Source: Histomonas meleagridis
Taxonomy: Eukaryota > Parabasalia > Tritrichomonadida > Dientamoebidae
DNA length: 64,000 bases
Direction of reading: 5' to 3'
Assembly (NCBI GenBank): GCA_020186115.1
Contig: WSYJ01000178.1
Span: forward strand, 124,001 to 188,000
The notes beneath the pieces are model-generated. The model was not told the DNA's origin. It did not search any database and saw nothing but the letters and a program-made list of their open reading frames with translations. Shown here piece after piece: positions 1-8,550 of this stretch (the stretch's first letter is position 1; each line of letters begins with the position of its first letter). Both the position numbers and the translations under genes were made by a program.

Positions 1-497
1 TTCACAACAAGTTGTACAAGTCTTCGCTCTTCTTCTGGAAGCCAATGACCTTTACATATTTTTGGATCTAAAACACGAATCCACCTTTGCGAGCACATGG
101 AACAAGTTCTTCCATTGCCAACAAAAGTAGAAACTGCTCCCCAATTTTCTATTCCAAATTTATGTATTGCGTACAAAAGTCTGGCATCTTCATTGGCTGT
201 CCAAGAGCGTGTTTTTTTCCGGGCGTTTGGCATTCTTTCTGTTTCAATTTCTGTATTTTCAGGAATTGGATCATTTTCACAGTCAAGAATTGCTTTTAGT
301 CTTTCGAATGGGGCTGTACTTTTAACGAAGCGTGAAAGACTTTCACACATGACTTCAAAAGGAATTAAGCCATAAATGTATTTGGAAAAGCAATCCTTGA
401 TGAATTCGATATCATTTGGGCTCTGATTTACACTTACTTCTTTGAGATAGTTTAAAGCAACATCGACAAGGGGGGAGTTTTTTTTCTGCATAGTCAT
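1..497 (-). CDS. Myb-like DNA-binding protein, 3' part outside window
   Basis: The minus-strand reading frame is open from an ATG at 497 to the window edge (165 codons) and has no stop, so the gene runs off the left end. After about 95 unrecognised residues (beginning MTMQKKNSPLVDVALNYL) come two Myb/SANT repeats. The first starts at RSWTANEDARLLYAI and has the expected spaced tryptophans (SW, NWGAVS, QRWIRVLDP). The second starts at KGHWLPEEERRLVQLV and is cut by the edge. Two-repeat Myb proteins bind DNA and are numerous in trichomonads; a role as a transcription factor is inferred from the family. The frame is open upstream to a TAA but holds no earlier ATG. No other gene is near its promoter side for almost 2 kb. 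Confidence 0.8.
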   Translation of the reverse strand, partial: MTMQKKNSPLVDVALNYLKEVSVNQSPNDIEFIKDCFSKYIYGLIPFEVMCESLSRFVKSTAPFERLKAILDCENDPIPENTEIETERMPNARKKTRSWTANEDARLLYAIHKFGIENWGAVSTFVGNGRTCSMCSQRWIRVLDPKICKGHWLPEEERRLVQLVV

Positions 498-2350
498 GAT
501 GAAATTACGATATGGCAATGTTTTACGACAACAATCATGAACAGCTTTTTCTGAAACCCCATTGAATTAACAATTCACTCACCAAGTGAAATCACTATCA
601 AAAAACCCCAGTTTTCATTAGCGTCATCGGTTTTTTGATGTTCTCTCAAATGATTGAAAACAGGAGTATCGTCCTAACTTTTTGAAACAAGTTCTATCAA
701 AATCGTCATTGAATTTTTTTAAAAGCAAACTCGTCCTTTTTATCGACCGTTATGAACGGTAATCGGAAGCCCAGAAATTCTGCAACAGAGCCCTGGGCTC
801 GAATAAATTATTGGGTTTTGGCGTTGCAGCCCATGCTAGTTTTAAGTTATGAACAGGTTCTCTTGATTTTTCAAATCATGAATAAAAATAATTTAACCAA
901 TAACAAAATTTGGAGCATCCAGGAGTACTTATGATGATATAGATAAGGTGCAGATGAAAATTATTTGTCAAGTTATGAATTTTTTACAATTATTTAATTT
1001 TGTATTGATATTTTCAAATTTATAACGCCTTGTCGTTTCATAAAAATCGATATTTAATATCAAAATTGGACTAGGTACCTAAATAAAAAAAATTTATGTA
1101 ATATTGATCATTATATTCATAGTTTGTCAGTTAAGTCATGAAAAGGCCTTAAAGTGTCGTCCGATCTCTTTCAGTCCAATTGGTGTGTTTGTAAATATCA
1201 TTAAAAGAAAGAAGAATGAAAAGGTAAATTTGTCATACGATCAAAATGATCCCATTTTATAGAACGGTTCATTTTCCACACAAAATTTCTGGGATAAATC
1301 AAAACAACTGTAAACCCCAAAAAAATTGAATACAAATACACAACAGTTTATCATAAAATGTTTTGAAAAAGTAAAAAAGGTTTGTATACAATCATAAAAA
1401 ATATCATCAAAAGCTTTGGTTTGAAATAGCATCGTTTTCATCAGTTTTGAGTCTGATAAAATTTTTGCAACAAAGCGCTTCTAAGTACAAAACCATTGCA
1501 TATATCGTATTGGAATCAGTTAAGTCGAAATAGGGAATACTTATGAGGAATGGCAAATAATTTTTGGCAATGATGAAACTTTAAAAAATAATTTGATTCA
1601 AAAATCTTCATTGCCCAATGAATGCAAATATCAAAAAGGTTTTTAAACATCAACAAATTCATTATGTTCTTAAACATATTGATATCATGGTACATGTCAT
1701 GAGATAAAGCAAACTCTTTGAATCTATCTAGAAAATAGAAATCGAATTGAACCTTTATAAAGGGTCTATCCCCATGGGGATGGAAGTGTTAATTAACATT
1801 TTTTTGAAAATAAGATTCACATTCTTGAAATTATTGATTTTATAAACATAAAACTACGAAAATATGATTATTTATTTCTCATTATAGAGAAAATAATGTA
1901 ATGATTCCCCTGTGATCACAATTGTTAAAATCTTCTTAGAATTATCTTAATTTATTTGATTCTTTAAATAAGTAAAACTTCAATTGTCATGTTGATATAT
2001 TTTATCTTTATAGAGGCTTTATATATGCTTTACAATCTGTGTTGGTTATCTTTGTTTCTTAGATAAAAATTCATTACATAAGAATTAATAATGTTTTAAA
2101 AACGATTGTGTATAGAATCTCTCTTTCTCTTTGTCAAAAACAAATCATATTCTAATTATAAATATTTTAGTGGTATAATATCTTTATATACTTCACAATG
2201 TGAATAAATGAAGAGGTGAAATACAACTTAAATTTTTTTATATCAATATAAATTTTTTGTGATATTTTCTCATATACAATTAAAAATTCAAATATTTCTT
2301 TTTATTAAAATTACGAGTAACAATGAAATATTTTTATAAACAACCATCAT
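498..2350. other. gene-poor AT-rich intergenic region
   Basis: I see no convincing gene in this 1.85 kb. The ORFs present (60-66 codons) are rich in F, N, I and K codons, resemble no family and have no initiator motif. The stretch separates the start of the Myb gene from the 3' end of ankyrin locus A. A short C/G-richer inverted motif (AAAAAACC at about 600 and GGTTTTTT at about 630) is the only small-scale structure noticed. Confidence 0.5.
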
Positions 2351-3143
2351 TCATTTGTGGCTAAGAAGTAATTTAACAATTTCACTATTCCCGTTTTGGT
2401 CTGCAAACATAAGTGCTGTTTTATTTAATTTGAATAATTTCCAAAAAACATCTAAAAACATCAAATTTTCAATATAAATATTAAATAAAATTAGTAAATA
2501 GATTTAGAATTAATATCGATTCCTTTTTGTTTAAGAAGTAATTTAACTATTTCTATGTTACCATTTTTAGATACATAAATAAGTGCTGTTTGAAACAATT
2601 CAAATAATTTCCTAATATTATCTATAAACAATAAATTATTAAAATAAATATTTAATAAAACAAATAAATATCTTTTGCATTAACATCAATTCCTTTTTTT
2701 TTAAGAATTATCTTCACTATTTCATTATAACCTTTTTCAGATGCCCAAATAAGTGCTGTTTTATTTAACTAGAACAACTTCCAAGTATTAATATTAAACA
2801 CCAGATCTTTAAAATATAAATTATATAAAACAAATAAACACTTTTAGCGTTAACATCTATTCCTTTTTGCCTAAGAAGTAATTTAACTATTTCTACTTTA
2901 CCACTCCAAGATGATTTCATAAGTGGTGTCATAAATATTTTAAATAATTTCCAAATATTATACTGAAATATTCCAAAGCTATTATAATAAATTCTAAACA
3001 ATACAAATATATATCTTTTGTATTAATATCAATTCCTTCTTGTTCAAGAAGTATTTTAACTATTTCTATATGCTCTCTTAAAATTGCCCATGTAAGTGCT
3101 GTATAAAATAATTTAAATAATTTCCAAACATTTTATTGAAACA
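2351..3143 (-). repeat. array A: five isolated ankyrin modules at 170-bp period, downstream of DUF3447 ORF
   Basis: Reading the minus strand past the end of the DUF3447 ORF, five ankyrin-repeat modules begin (ACA codon of TAL/TPL) at 3102, 2929, 2759, 2589 and 2419. The spacing is 173, 170, 170 and 170 bp. Modules 1-4 are exactly 29 codons, from TAL or TPL to N-[AST]-K (for example TALIYVSKNGN and then KGIDINSK). The fifth is shorter and ends with its own TGA at 2351 (KLLLSHK), like a capping repeat. Spacers of 83-86 nt contain stops. They begin with an RTWTATTTG-like element and carry TTTGGAAATTATTTAAA, with its GG exactly 23 nt before the next ACA codon. All modules are free of stops and frameshifts. 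I see no GT-AG introns. Whether the modules are exons, cassettes or relics is open. Confidence 0.8.
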
Positions 3144-4328
3144 TCAAACTTTTAAAACAAATTTTAAATGAAATAAATATATATCTTTAGCATTAATATC
3201 AACTCCTTCTTGTTCAAGAATATATTTAACAAGTTCTAAATTTCCTGATTTTGAAGAAAAACATAAAATATCCTTAGGAATTTGGTTATTTTGAAGAAAA
3301 TCCTTAACAAGGTATAGGTTTCCAGATCTTGCTGATTCATTAATAATATATTCATTGATTTTAACAGCTTCTTTTTCCAAAAACCCTAAGATTTCATAAT
3401 TTCCACTATTAATACAATTATAAGCTAAATAATTAAAGTTTTCTTCCGATGTTTCAGTTTTATTTTCATAAATATATTTAAAAACATCATTTCGATGAAA
3501 TTCAATTGCAGTTTTATATGCATCTTCAAATGATAAATGATTTTGTTCACATAAATGAATTATCTCTAAGTTTCCACCTGCAACAGCATATTTACCTGTG
3601 TTTTCTACATTTGCATTATTCATAAGCAAATATTTAAAACATTTTACAGCAGAAAAAAATGCTGCATAATCAATTAATGTAACATTTTCATGATTAACAT
3701 ATGAACATCTTTCATAAAGAGATGGTTCAATTATTTGATTAAAATCAAAATCGCTTTGTGATGATATTTCTTGAAGTTTTTCAATTTCATCATTTCGAAT
3801 TATTTGTGCAAGTTCATTTGGATTATGCCCCTCTTTAACATATTTTTTATGGAGTTCCCAATTATTCCTTGAAAGTTCTTCATAATTTTCAATAAATTTT
3901 CTACTGAATGGATCATTCCTATAAATTTCATGGTTTTCTTCTTTTGTTTTGTAATGTGCAAAATATTTTGATGATATATTTTTGACAACATTAACATCGA
4001 TTAAATTTTGTTCAATCATTTTCTCAATTATATAATATGATTCATGTGATTTAAAATTAGAAATGTATTTTATAAAAAATTCGATATTTTGGGTGTTACT
4101 TTTGGTTATTTCTTTTTCTTTAGTTTGTAATGTTTTTAAATATCTTAAGTAAATATCAGTTGTGTTCTTTTGTGAGCGGAAAGCAAAGAAAATTAAATTG
4201 CTTATGATCAAATTAAATGAATATGGATTTTTCGAATCGTATAATTTTATTGTTTTTTGAACATAAGAATCAAGTTTTTCTTCAGTTAATTTGAAAATTA
4301 TTCTTTCTAATGTAAGAAGTGCCTTCAA
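3144..4328 (-). CDS. DUF3447/ankyrin-family protein, locus A (no ATG at family start)
   Basis: This is a 394-codon ORF of the large trichomonad DUF3447 (ankyrin-related) family, whose function is unknown. It aligns end to end with the ORFs at 7348 and 23772. Shared blocks are the N-terminal LERIIFKL segment, NNWELHKKYVKEG at about residue 155, IRNDEIEKLQEISSQ, LIDYAAFFSAVKCFKYLL and AGGNLEIIHLCEQN. The C-terminal third is ankyrin-like and ends in ILEQEGVDINAKDI, followed by a short tail and a stop. The position matching the ATG of the homologue at 7348 is TTG (plus-strand CAA 4326-4328). There is no in-frame ATG upstream before a TGA, and the next internal ATG would remove about 110 residues. 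The gene therefore has a mutated start, starts from TTG, or has an unseen upstream exon. Array A follows directly in the same orientation. Confidence 0.75.
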   Translation of the reverse strand: MKALLTLERIIFKLTEEKLDSYVQKTIKLYDSKNPYSFNLIISNLIFFAFRSQKNTTDIYLRYLKTLQTKEKEITKSNTQNIEFFIKYISNFKSHESYYIIEKMIEQNLIDVNVVKNISSKYFAHYKTKEENHEIYRNDPFSRKFIENYEELSRNNWELHKKYVKEGHNPNELAQIIRNDEIEKLQEISSQSDFDFNQIIEPSLYERCSYVNHENVTLIDYAAFFSAVKCFKYLLMNNANVENTGKYAVAGGNLEIIHLCEQNHLSFEDAYKTAIEFHRNDVFKYIYENKTETSEENFNYLAYNCINSGNYEILGFLEKEAVKINEYIINESARSGNLYLVKDFLQNNQIPKDILCFSSKSGNLELVKYILEQEGVDINAKDIYLFHLKFVLKV

Positions 4329-4613
4329 AATAATGTTTGATTGACCGCGCAGTTTCTTCCTACAGTCGAAAGTTCAATGGTTTACATATTTAAATAATTC
4401 AATTATCAGCTAGCGGCATCTTGTAGATGTACAGTCACTTTACTTTAGGTTGGAACGGTTTGATTGAATTTTGAATGGAAATTACCCTTCCATCCTAAAA
4501 TGCAGTGACAGTATATCGAATTTAAAGCTATTATATGTTACACATAAGGAATTCCTTATCAAAACATTTATTAAAAAGAATTTTTATATTAAAATTTGTA
4601 ACAAAACAAATTT
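4329..4613. other. tail-to-head gap between kinesin-9 stop and locus A
   Basis: Both neighbours are on the minus strand, so this 285-bp gap holds the kinesin 3' end and the promoter side of locus A. I see no TCAYTWT-type initiator directly before the TTG at 4328. A 78-codon plus-strand ORF from 4471 overlaps the kinesin 3' end and is probably fortuitous. Confidence 0.4.
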
Positions 4614-6587
4614 TTATTTTCTAACACGAAGAGTTGCTTTTCCTTTTACATTTGTATGCGTTATTTCTTTCTTTTTTCCTTTTGCTTGTAAATTTTCTTT
4701 AGTTTGAGCAGGCGCTTCTGCTTCGTTTTGAGGTGGAACAACCTTTTCTGTATAAAGTTCATTATTTAACCATTTTTCATACCATTCTTGGAACATATTA
4801 AACATTTTTTGTCTTTCTTCAGTTCTTTTTTCTTTTAATTCATTTATATCACAACGAGTTTTTTGTATTTCTTGATATATCTCTTTATATTTTTTCTTAA
4901 ATTCATGTTCTTTCTTTAATAATTCAACTTCGTCTTCAAATAATTTATCTCTTCTTCTAATACCTTTTCTATCAATAATTTTTCCTATGTCAACAATTTG
5001 TTGTTGAATCGAATTAATTTCAGTCACAAGTTTCTTCTTATTTTCGATCAAATCTTTAGTTTCTTTTTTATTCTTTTCAAGTTCTTCAGTAAATGACTTC
5101 CCATCTCTTAACTTAAATATTTCAAACATTTGTTCTTGAGTTGGTTGTCGTGGACTATTAGCTTTGTTATCAGATAAAAATGAAGCGCCATCAAATCGTG
5201 ATATAACTTTAAGATAATTAGGTCTATCTTGACTTGCAGCAACGCCAACACTAAAACCTGAATCATCAATAACTCCAACTTCTTTTTGAGCTTTTGAACT
5301 TTTCGCTCTTTCTGTTAAAGTAAATTTTTCACTTACTTCTTTCATGACAATATTTGGGATGTCTCTATATCTTCTTTTAATCTCGGCAAAAATTGCTTTT
5401 ATATGTGAAACCGAATGTAATGGAATATAATCAATTTCATTTGCTAAATATAATCCAACTAAATCTGCAACTTGCGCTTCATCTTCTTGTTTTAACCCAT
5501 CAATTCGAACAGCTCCTCCAAGTTCATCTTGTAATTTACATTCTGCATGAAGTAAATCAAGTTCACTTTGAAGTCGTTCTATTCTTAATTCGGGTGGTTC
5601 CATTATATTAACTTTAGAATTATTTTTTACTTGCGAAAGTTGTGTAGCAAATTGAAAAGTAGAAACAGCATTTTTTATATTTTCTTTCTCGGGCCAAACA
5701 TTAGCAATAACTGCAGTTCGGCAATTACCTCCAATTGCATCGCGAAGAAGATATGTAAGTTTAGAACGTCGAAATGGTAAATGATCTTTTCCATGATTAT
5801 TAATGGAAATAACAAGTTGCTGCAAATAAGACATTGATTTGTTAACATACGCAGAATCAGATGCTTCATCTTCGGCTGCAAGATCTAAAAGTTGTAATCT
5901 TGAATGAGTCATTCGAGTACCTTTTTTACTTATCATTTCAACAACAAAAACTGTATGACTTCGATATACTTTTCTATTATGTTTATGCTCCATAAGATGA
6001 AGTTTAGAATCACCATCAATTAGAAGTTGAAGGGCTTGCGTTACATCTGTAATTTCATGTGATGACATATTTTGGACATATGTATTACCATTTTCATCTT
6101 CTGCAATTATCATAGTTTTTTCTTCATCACAAAGAAGGTCATATATAATATTATTATAAATTTGGAAATATTGAATTGAAATTGTAAATTGGATGGTCTT
6201 AAATTTGGTGATTTCTTGGAAAATATATGAAAGTGAACGTGGAATGATACCACGATACTTGAAGTGGCGGATACCACCATACATTGTGAATGTTTTCCCG
6301 GAACCTCGATGTCCATAACAGAAAATACAACCATTATATCCTTGAATAAATGAATCAACAATTTCGCGAGCTACTTCTTCAAATACAATTTCTTGACTAA
6401 CATTGTGAAGAACACTATGGAATTTAAATGAATAATTACTTTCAGGTGAATTTAAAAAATTTAGTGGATCTGATTTATCAATATTAACAGTAATTGTTTG
6501 ATGGTCGTCATATATTTTAATGCTTTCTCCTGCAAAATTTGTTGTCGGCCTTGTTCTAATAAAGACCTTTATTGGGAGAACAGTCAT
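4614..6587 (-). CDS. kinesin-9-like motor protein with altered switch motifs
   Basis: The 657-residue protein starts with a kinesin motor domain (residues about 5-330). The P-loop is GHRGSGKT at about 93, and the microtubule-binding segment HLPFRRSKLTYLLRD with GGNCRT is present. After the motor come LQSELDLLHAE, DEIDYIPLHSVSHI-type residues of the kinesin-9 (KIF6/KIF9) subfamily, and then a charged coiled coil (about 490-620) with a basic tail. Kinesin-9 motors work in flagellar axonemes, which fits a flagellated protist. Two nucleotide-sensing motifs deviate. Switch I reads NRKVYRSH where NxxSSRSH is usual, and switch II reads DLAAED where DLAGSE is usual, so the key switch-II glycine is Ala. 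Motor activity is therefore uncertain. The start is the ATG at 6587; no TCAYTWT initiator is visible just upstream. Confidence 0.9.
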   Translation of the reverse strand: MTVLPIKVFIRTRPTTNFAGESIKIYDDHQTITVNIDKSDPLNFLNSPESNYSFKFHSVLHNVSQEIVFEEVAREIVDSFIQGYNGCIFCYGHRGSGKTFTMYGGIRHFKYRGIIPRSLSYIFQEITKFKTIQFTISIQYFQIYNNIIYDLLCDEEKTMIIAEDENGNTYVQNMSSHEITDVTQALQLLIDGDSKLHLMEHKHNRKVYRSHTVFVVEMISKKGTRMTHSRLQLLDLAAEDEASDSAYVNKSMSYLQQLVISINNHGKDHLPFRRSKLTYLLRDAIGGNCRTAVIANVWPEKENIKNAVSTFQFATQLSQVKNNSKVNIMEPPELRIERLQSELDLLHAECKLQDELGGAVRIDGLKQEDEAQVADLVGLYLANEIDYIPLHSVSHIKAIFAEIKRRYRDIPNIVMKEVSEKFTLTERAKSSKAQKEVGVIDDSGFSVGVAASQDRPNYLKVISRFDGASFLSDNKANSPRQPTQEQMFEIFKLRDGKSFTEELEKNKKETKDLIENKKKLVTEINSIQQQIVDIGKIIDRKGIRRRDKLFEDEVELLKKEHEFKKKYKEIYQEIQKTRCDINELKEKRTEERQKMFNMFQEWYEKWLNNELYTEKVVPPQNEAEAPAQTKENLQAKGKKKEITHTNVKGKATLRVRK

Positions 6588-7347
6588 TCCTCTTTTGTAA
6601 CGTACAAATATTCACCTCACAATTTTTGTATAGTTTATTTTCAGTTAACATTTATGCACTTTTTCGTAAAAATTTCTTAATTTAATAAAAGCAAAACTAA
6701 TTTGGAGAATAACTTTAAATATTACTAAACAAAAAATAGTGATAAGATCTTTGATCTCAACATAATTGACTCTTAACTAATCATTTCTTATTTGATTTGT
6801 TTATTGTTTCACGCGCTTGCTTAAGATGTAATTTGTAAGTTCTTCTTGTTTCAATAAATTTTTTTGAATGTTGCCAAAAATGTGCTTCGCGTTGTTTGCG
6901 GAGCAAAGCGAAGCAAACAAAAAAAAGTTTTATAATTAACTCATTGAGAAATAGTTATGAAATTATATAAAAGTTAAGAGTAGAATAAAGAATAGTGCGG
7001 GTGGTAAAACATGATTAATTAATATTTTTAAAAAAACATAAGAATCATTAGAATATGATATATTTTGAATAATGAATTAAGATTTTTATATTAAAATATA
7101 AATTGAAAATAAGTAAAAAGATGTTAAATAAATTCCTTTAAAAAACATATGAATATACTTTCCCAGAACATCAGATAGCTTAAGATTGGTTTTGGGGAAT
7201 TAACAAGTTTACGAAAATTGCTATCTTAATGTTTTTTGACTGGCGACTACGATCGTAGTTGCAGATACATTGATTTCTGTTCTTGTTTTAAAATCTCATC
7301 GGTTGGCAAATTGTTGGTATATAAAAGTGTAATTTTTAACCAAAGCA
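6588..7347. other. divergent intergenic region with orphan open segment
   Basis: This region lies between the divergent kinesin-9 and locus B genes. On the minus strand a 57-residue frame with no ATG (6781-6954) ends in a stop. Its second half looks protein-like: REAHFWQHSKKF, then ETRRTYKLHLKQARE and a Lys-rich end. It resembles the C-terminus of an unrecognised protein and could be a gene relic. The rest is AT-rich with no recognisable signals apart from the hairpin annotated separately. Confidence 0.4.
6884..6914. other. GC-rich hairpin in AT-rich intergenic DNA
   Basis: GCTTCGC (6884-6890) pairs with GCGAAGC (6908-6914), and TTTGC (6895-6899) pairs with GCAAA (6903-6907) around a GGA loop, with GTTG bulged. 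The 12-bp stem stands out from the AT-rich surroundings. It overlaps the orphan open segment, so it may simply be part of old coding sequence. No function is assigned. Confidence 0.5.
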
Positions 7348-8550
7348 ATGGAAGCACAAATATCTCTTGAACATATCATTTTTAATTTAAAGGAAGAAGA
7401 TCTTGAGATATCAATTCAACAGACAATGAAATTATATGAATCAAATTTATATTCATTTAACTTTATCATCAGTAAATTAGTTTTTTATGCATTTTATTCT
7501 CAAGGTAATACTTACAATGTTTATTTAGATTACTTGGAATCACTTCAAAATCTTGAATCAGAAATTAATAAAAATGGTCCTAAGCTTATTGATATTTTTA
7601 GTTTAATTTTATTAAAAACAAAAGACCATTTACAAGAATCATATTATCTAATAGAAAGAATGATTGAACGAAATTTAATTGATAAAAATATTACAAGAAA
7701 CATTGATTTTAAATATTTTGCACATTATAAAACAGAAAAAGAAAATAAAATTGTACTTTATAAGGGAGGTATGGAAGATTATTTTCATAAAAATTATAAA
7801 AAACTTACAAGGAATAATTTTAAACTTCATAAAAAATATGTTAAAGAAGGCGTTAATCCGAATGAAATTATCAAAATAATTCGAAATGATGAAATAAAAA
7901 AACTTCAAGAAATATCATCACAAGCAAATTTTGATTTTAATCAAAAAATTAACCCATCAATTTATGAAAGATATTCTTTTATTAACAGACCTAATATTTC
8001 ATTAATTGATTATACAGCATTTTTTGGATCTATTAAATGCTTTAAATATTTACTTATGAATGGAGCAGTTGCAGAAGATACGGGTAAATATGCAATTGCA
8101 GGTGGAAATATTGAGATTATTCATTTATGTGAACAAAATCATTCATCATTTGATAAAGCATATGAAACAGCAATTGAATTTCATCGAAATAATATCTTTT
8201 ATTATCTTTATGATAATAAAATTAAAAAATCCTTTAATGTAGAAAATTTAGTAAAAATATGTATTTTTTATGACAACTATGAAATATTTTCATTTTTGCA
8301 AGAAAAAGAAGGTATAAAATTTGATGATGATATTATCAATAAAATAGCAACACATGGTAACTTGTTTATTCTTAAATATTTCCTCGAAAATTATCCAGTG
8401 CCAAAAAATATATTAATATCTTCAGCAGAATCAGAAAATATTGAACTTGTTAAATATCTTCTAGAACAAAAAGGAATAGATATTAATTATAGTGATATAT
8501 GCTTTGATGATTTAAAATATATTATGATAATTTTATCTTTCTTTAATTAA
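7348..8550 (+). CDS. DUF3447/ankyrin-family protein, locus B
   Basis: The 400-residue ORF has a clear ATG (MEAQISLEHIIFNLKEEDLE). It belongs to the same family as the ORFs at 3144-4328 and 23772-25019, with NNFKLHKKYVKEGVNPNE, IRNDEIKKLQEISSQ, LIDYTAFFGSIKCFKYLL and AGGNIEIIHLCEQN. The last third is ankyrin-like and closes with LVKYLLEQKGIDIN, after which a short hydrophobic tail (DICFDDLKYIM) leads to TAA. The same module end (x-[IV]-Y-L-x-x-L-[KI]-F) follows the isolated ankyrin blocks downstream. This suggests the ORF is only the first coding segment of a longer gene ending at 10541. Ankyrin domains bind proteins, but the targets of this family are unknown. It is divergent from kinesin-9, with 760 bp between them. 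Confidence 0.85.
   Translation: MEAQISLEHIIFNLKEEDLEISIQQTMKLYESNLYSFNFIISKLVFYAFYSQGNTYNVYLDYLESLQNLESEINKNGPKLIDIFSLILLKTKDHLQESYYLIERMIERNLIDKNITRNIDFKYFAHYKTEKENKIVLYKGGMEDYFHKNYKKLTRNNFKLHKKYVKEGVNPNEIIKIIRNDEIKKLQEISSQANFDFNQKINPSIYERYSFINRPNISLIDYTAFFGSIKCFKYLLMNGAVAEDTGKYAIAGGNIEIIHLCEQNHSSFDKAYETAIEFHRNNIFYYLYDNKIKKSFNVENLVKICIFYDNYEIFSFLQEKEGIKFDDDIINKIATHGNLFILKYFLENYPVPKNILISSAESENIELVKYLLEQKGIDINYSDICFDDLKYIMIILSFFN

Noticed and set aside
752-1441. ORFs of 60-66 codons near the left end
   Set aside because: No family resemblance, no initiator motif, composition as expected from AT-rich DNA.
2351-3143. 170-bp array as a centromeric-type satellite
   Set aside because: Each unit contains an open, conserved ankyrin module and the arrays follow a gene in the same orientation, so a coding origin explains the period better.
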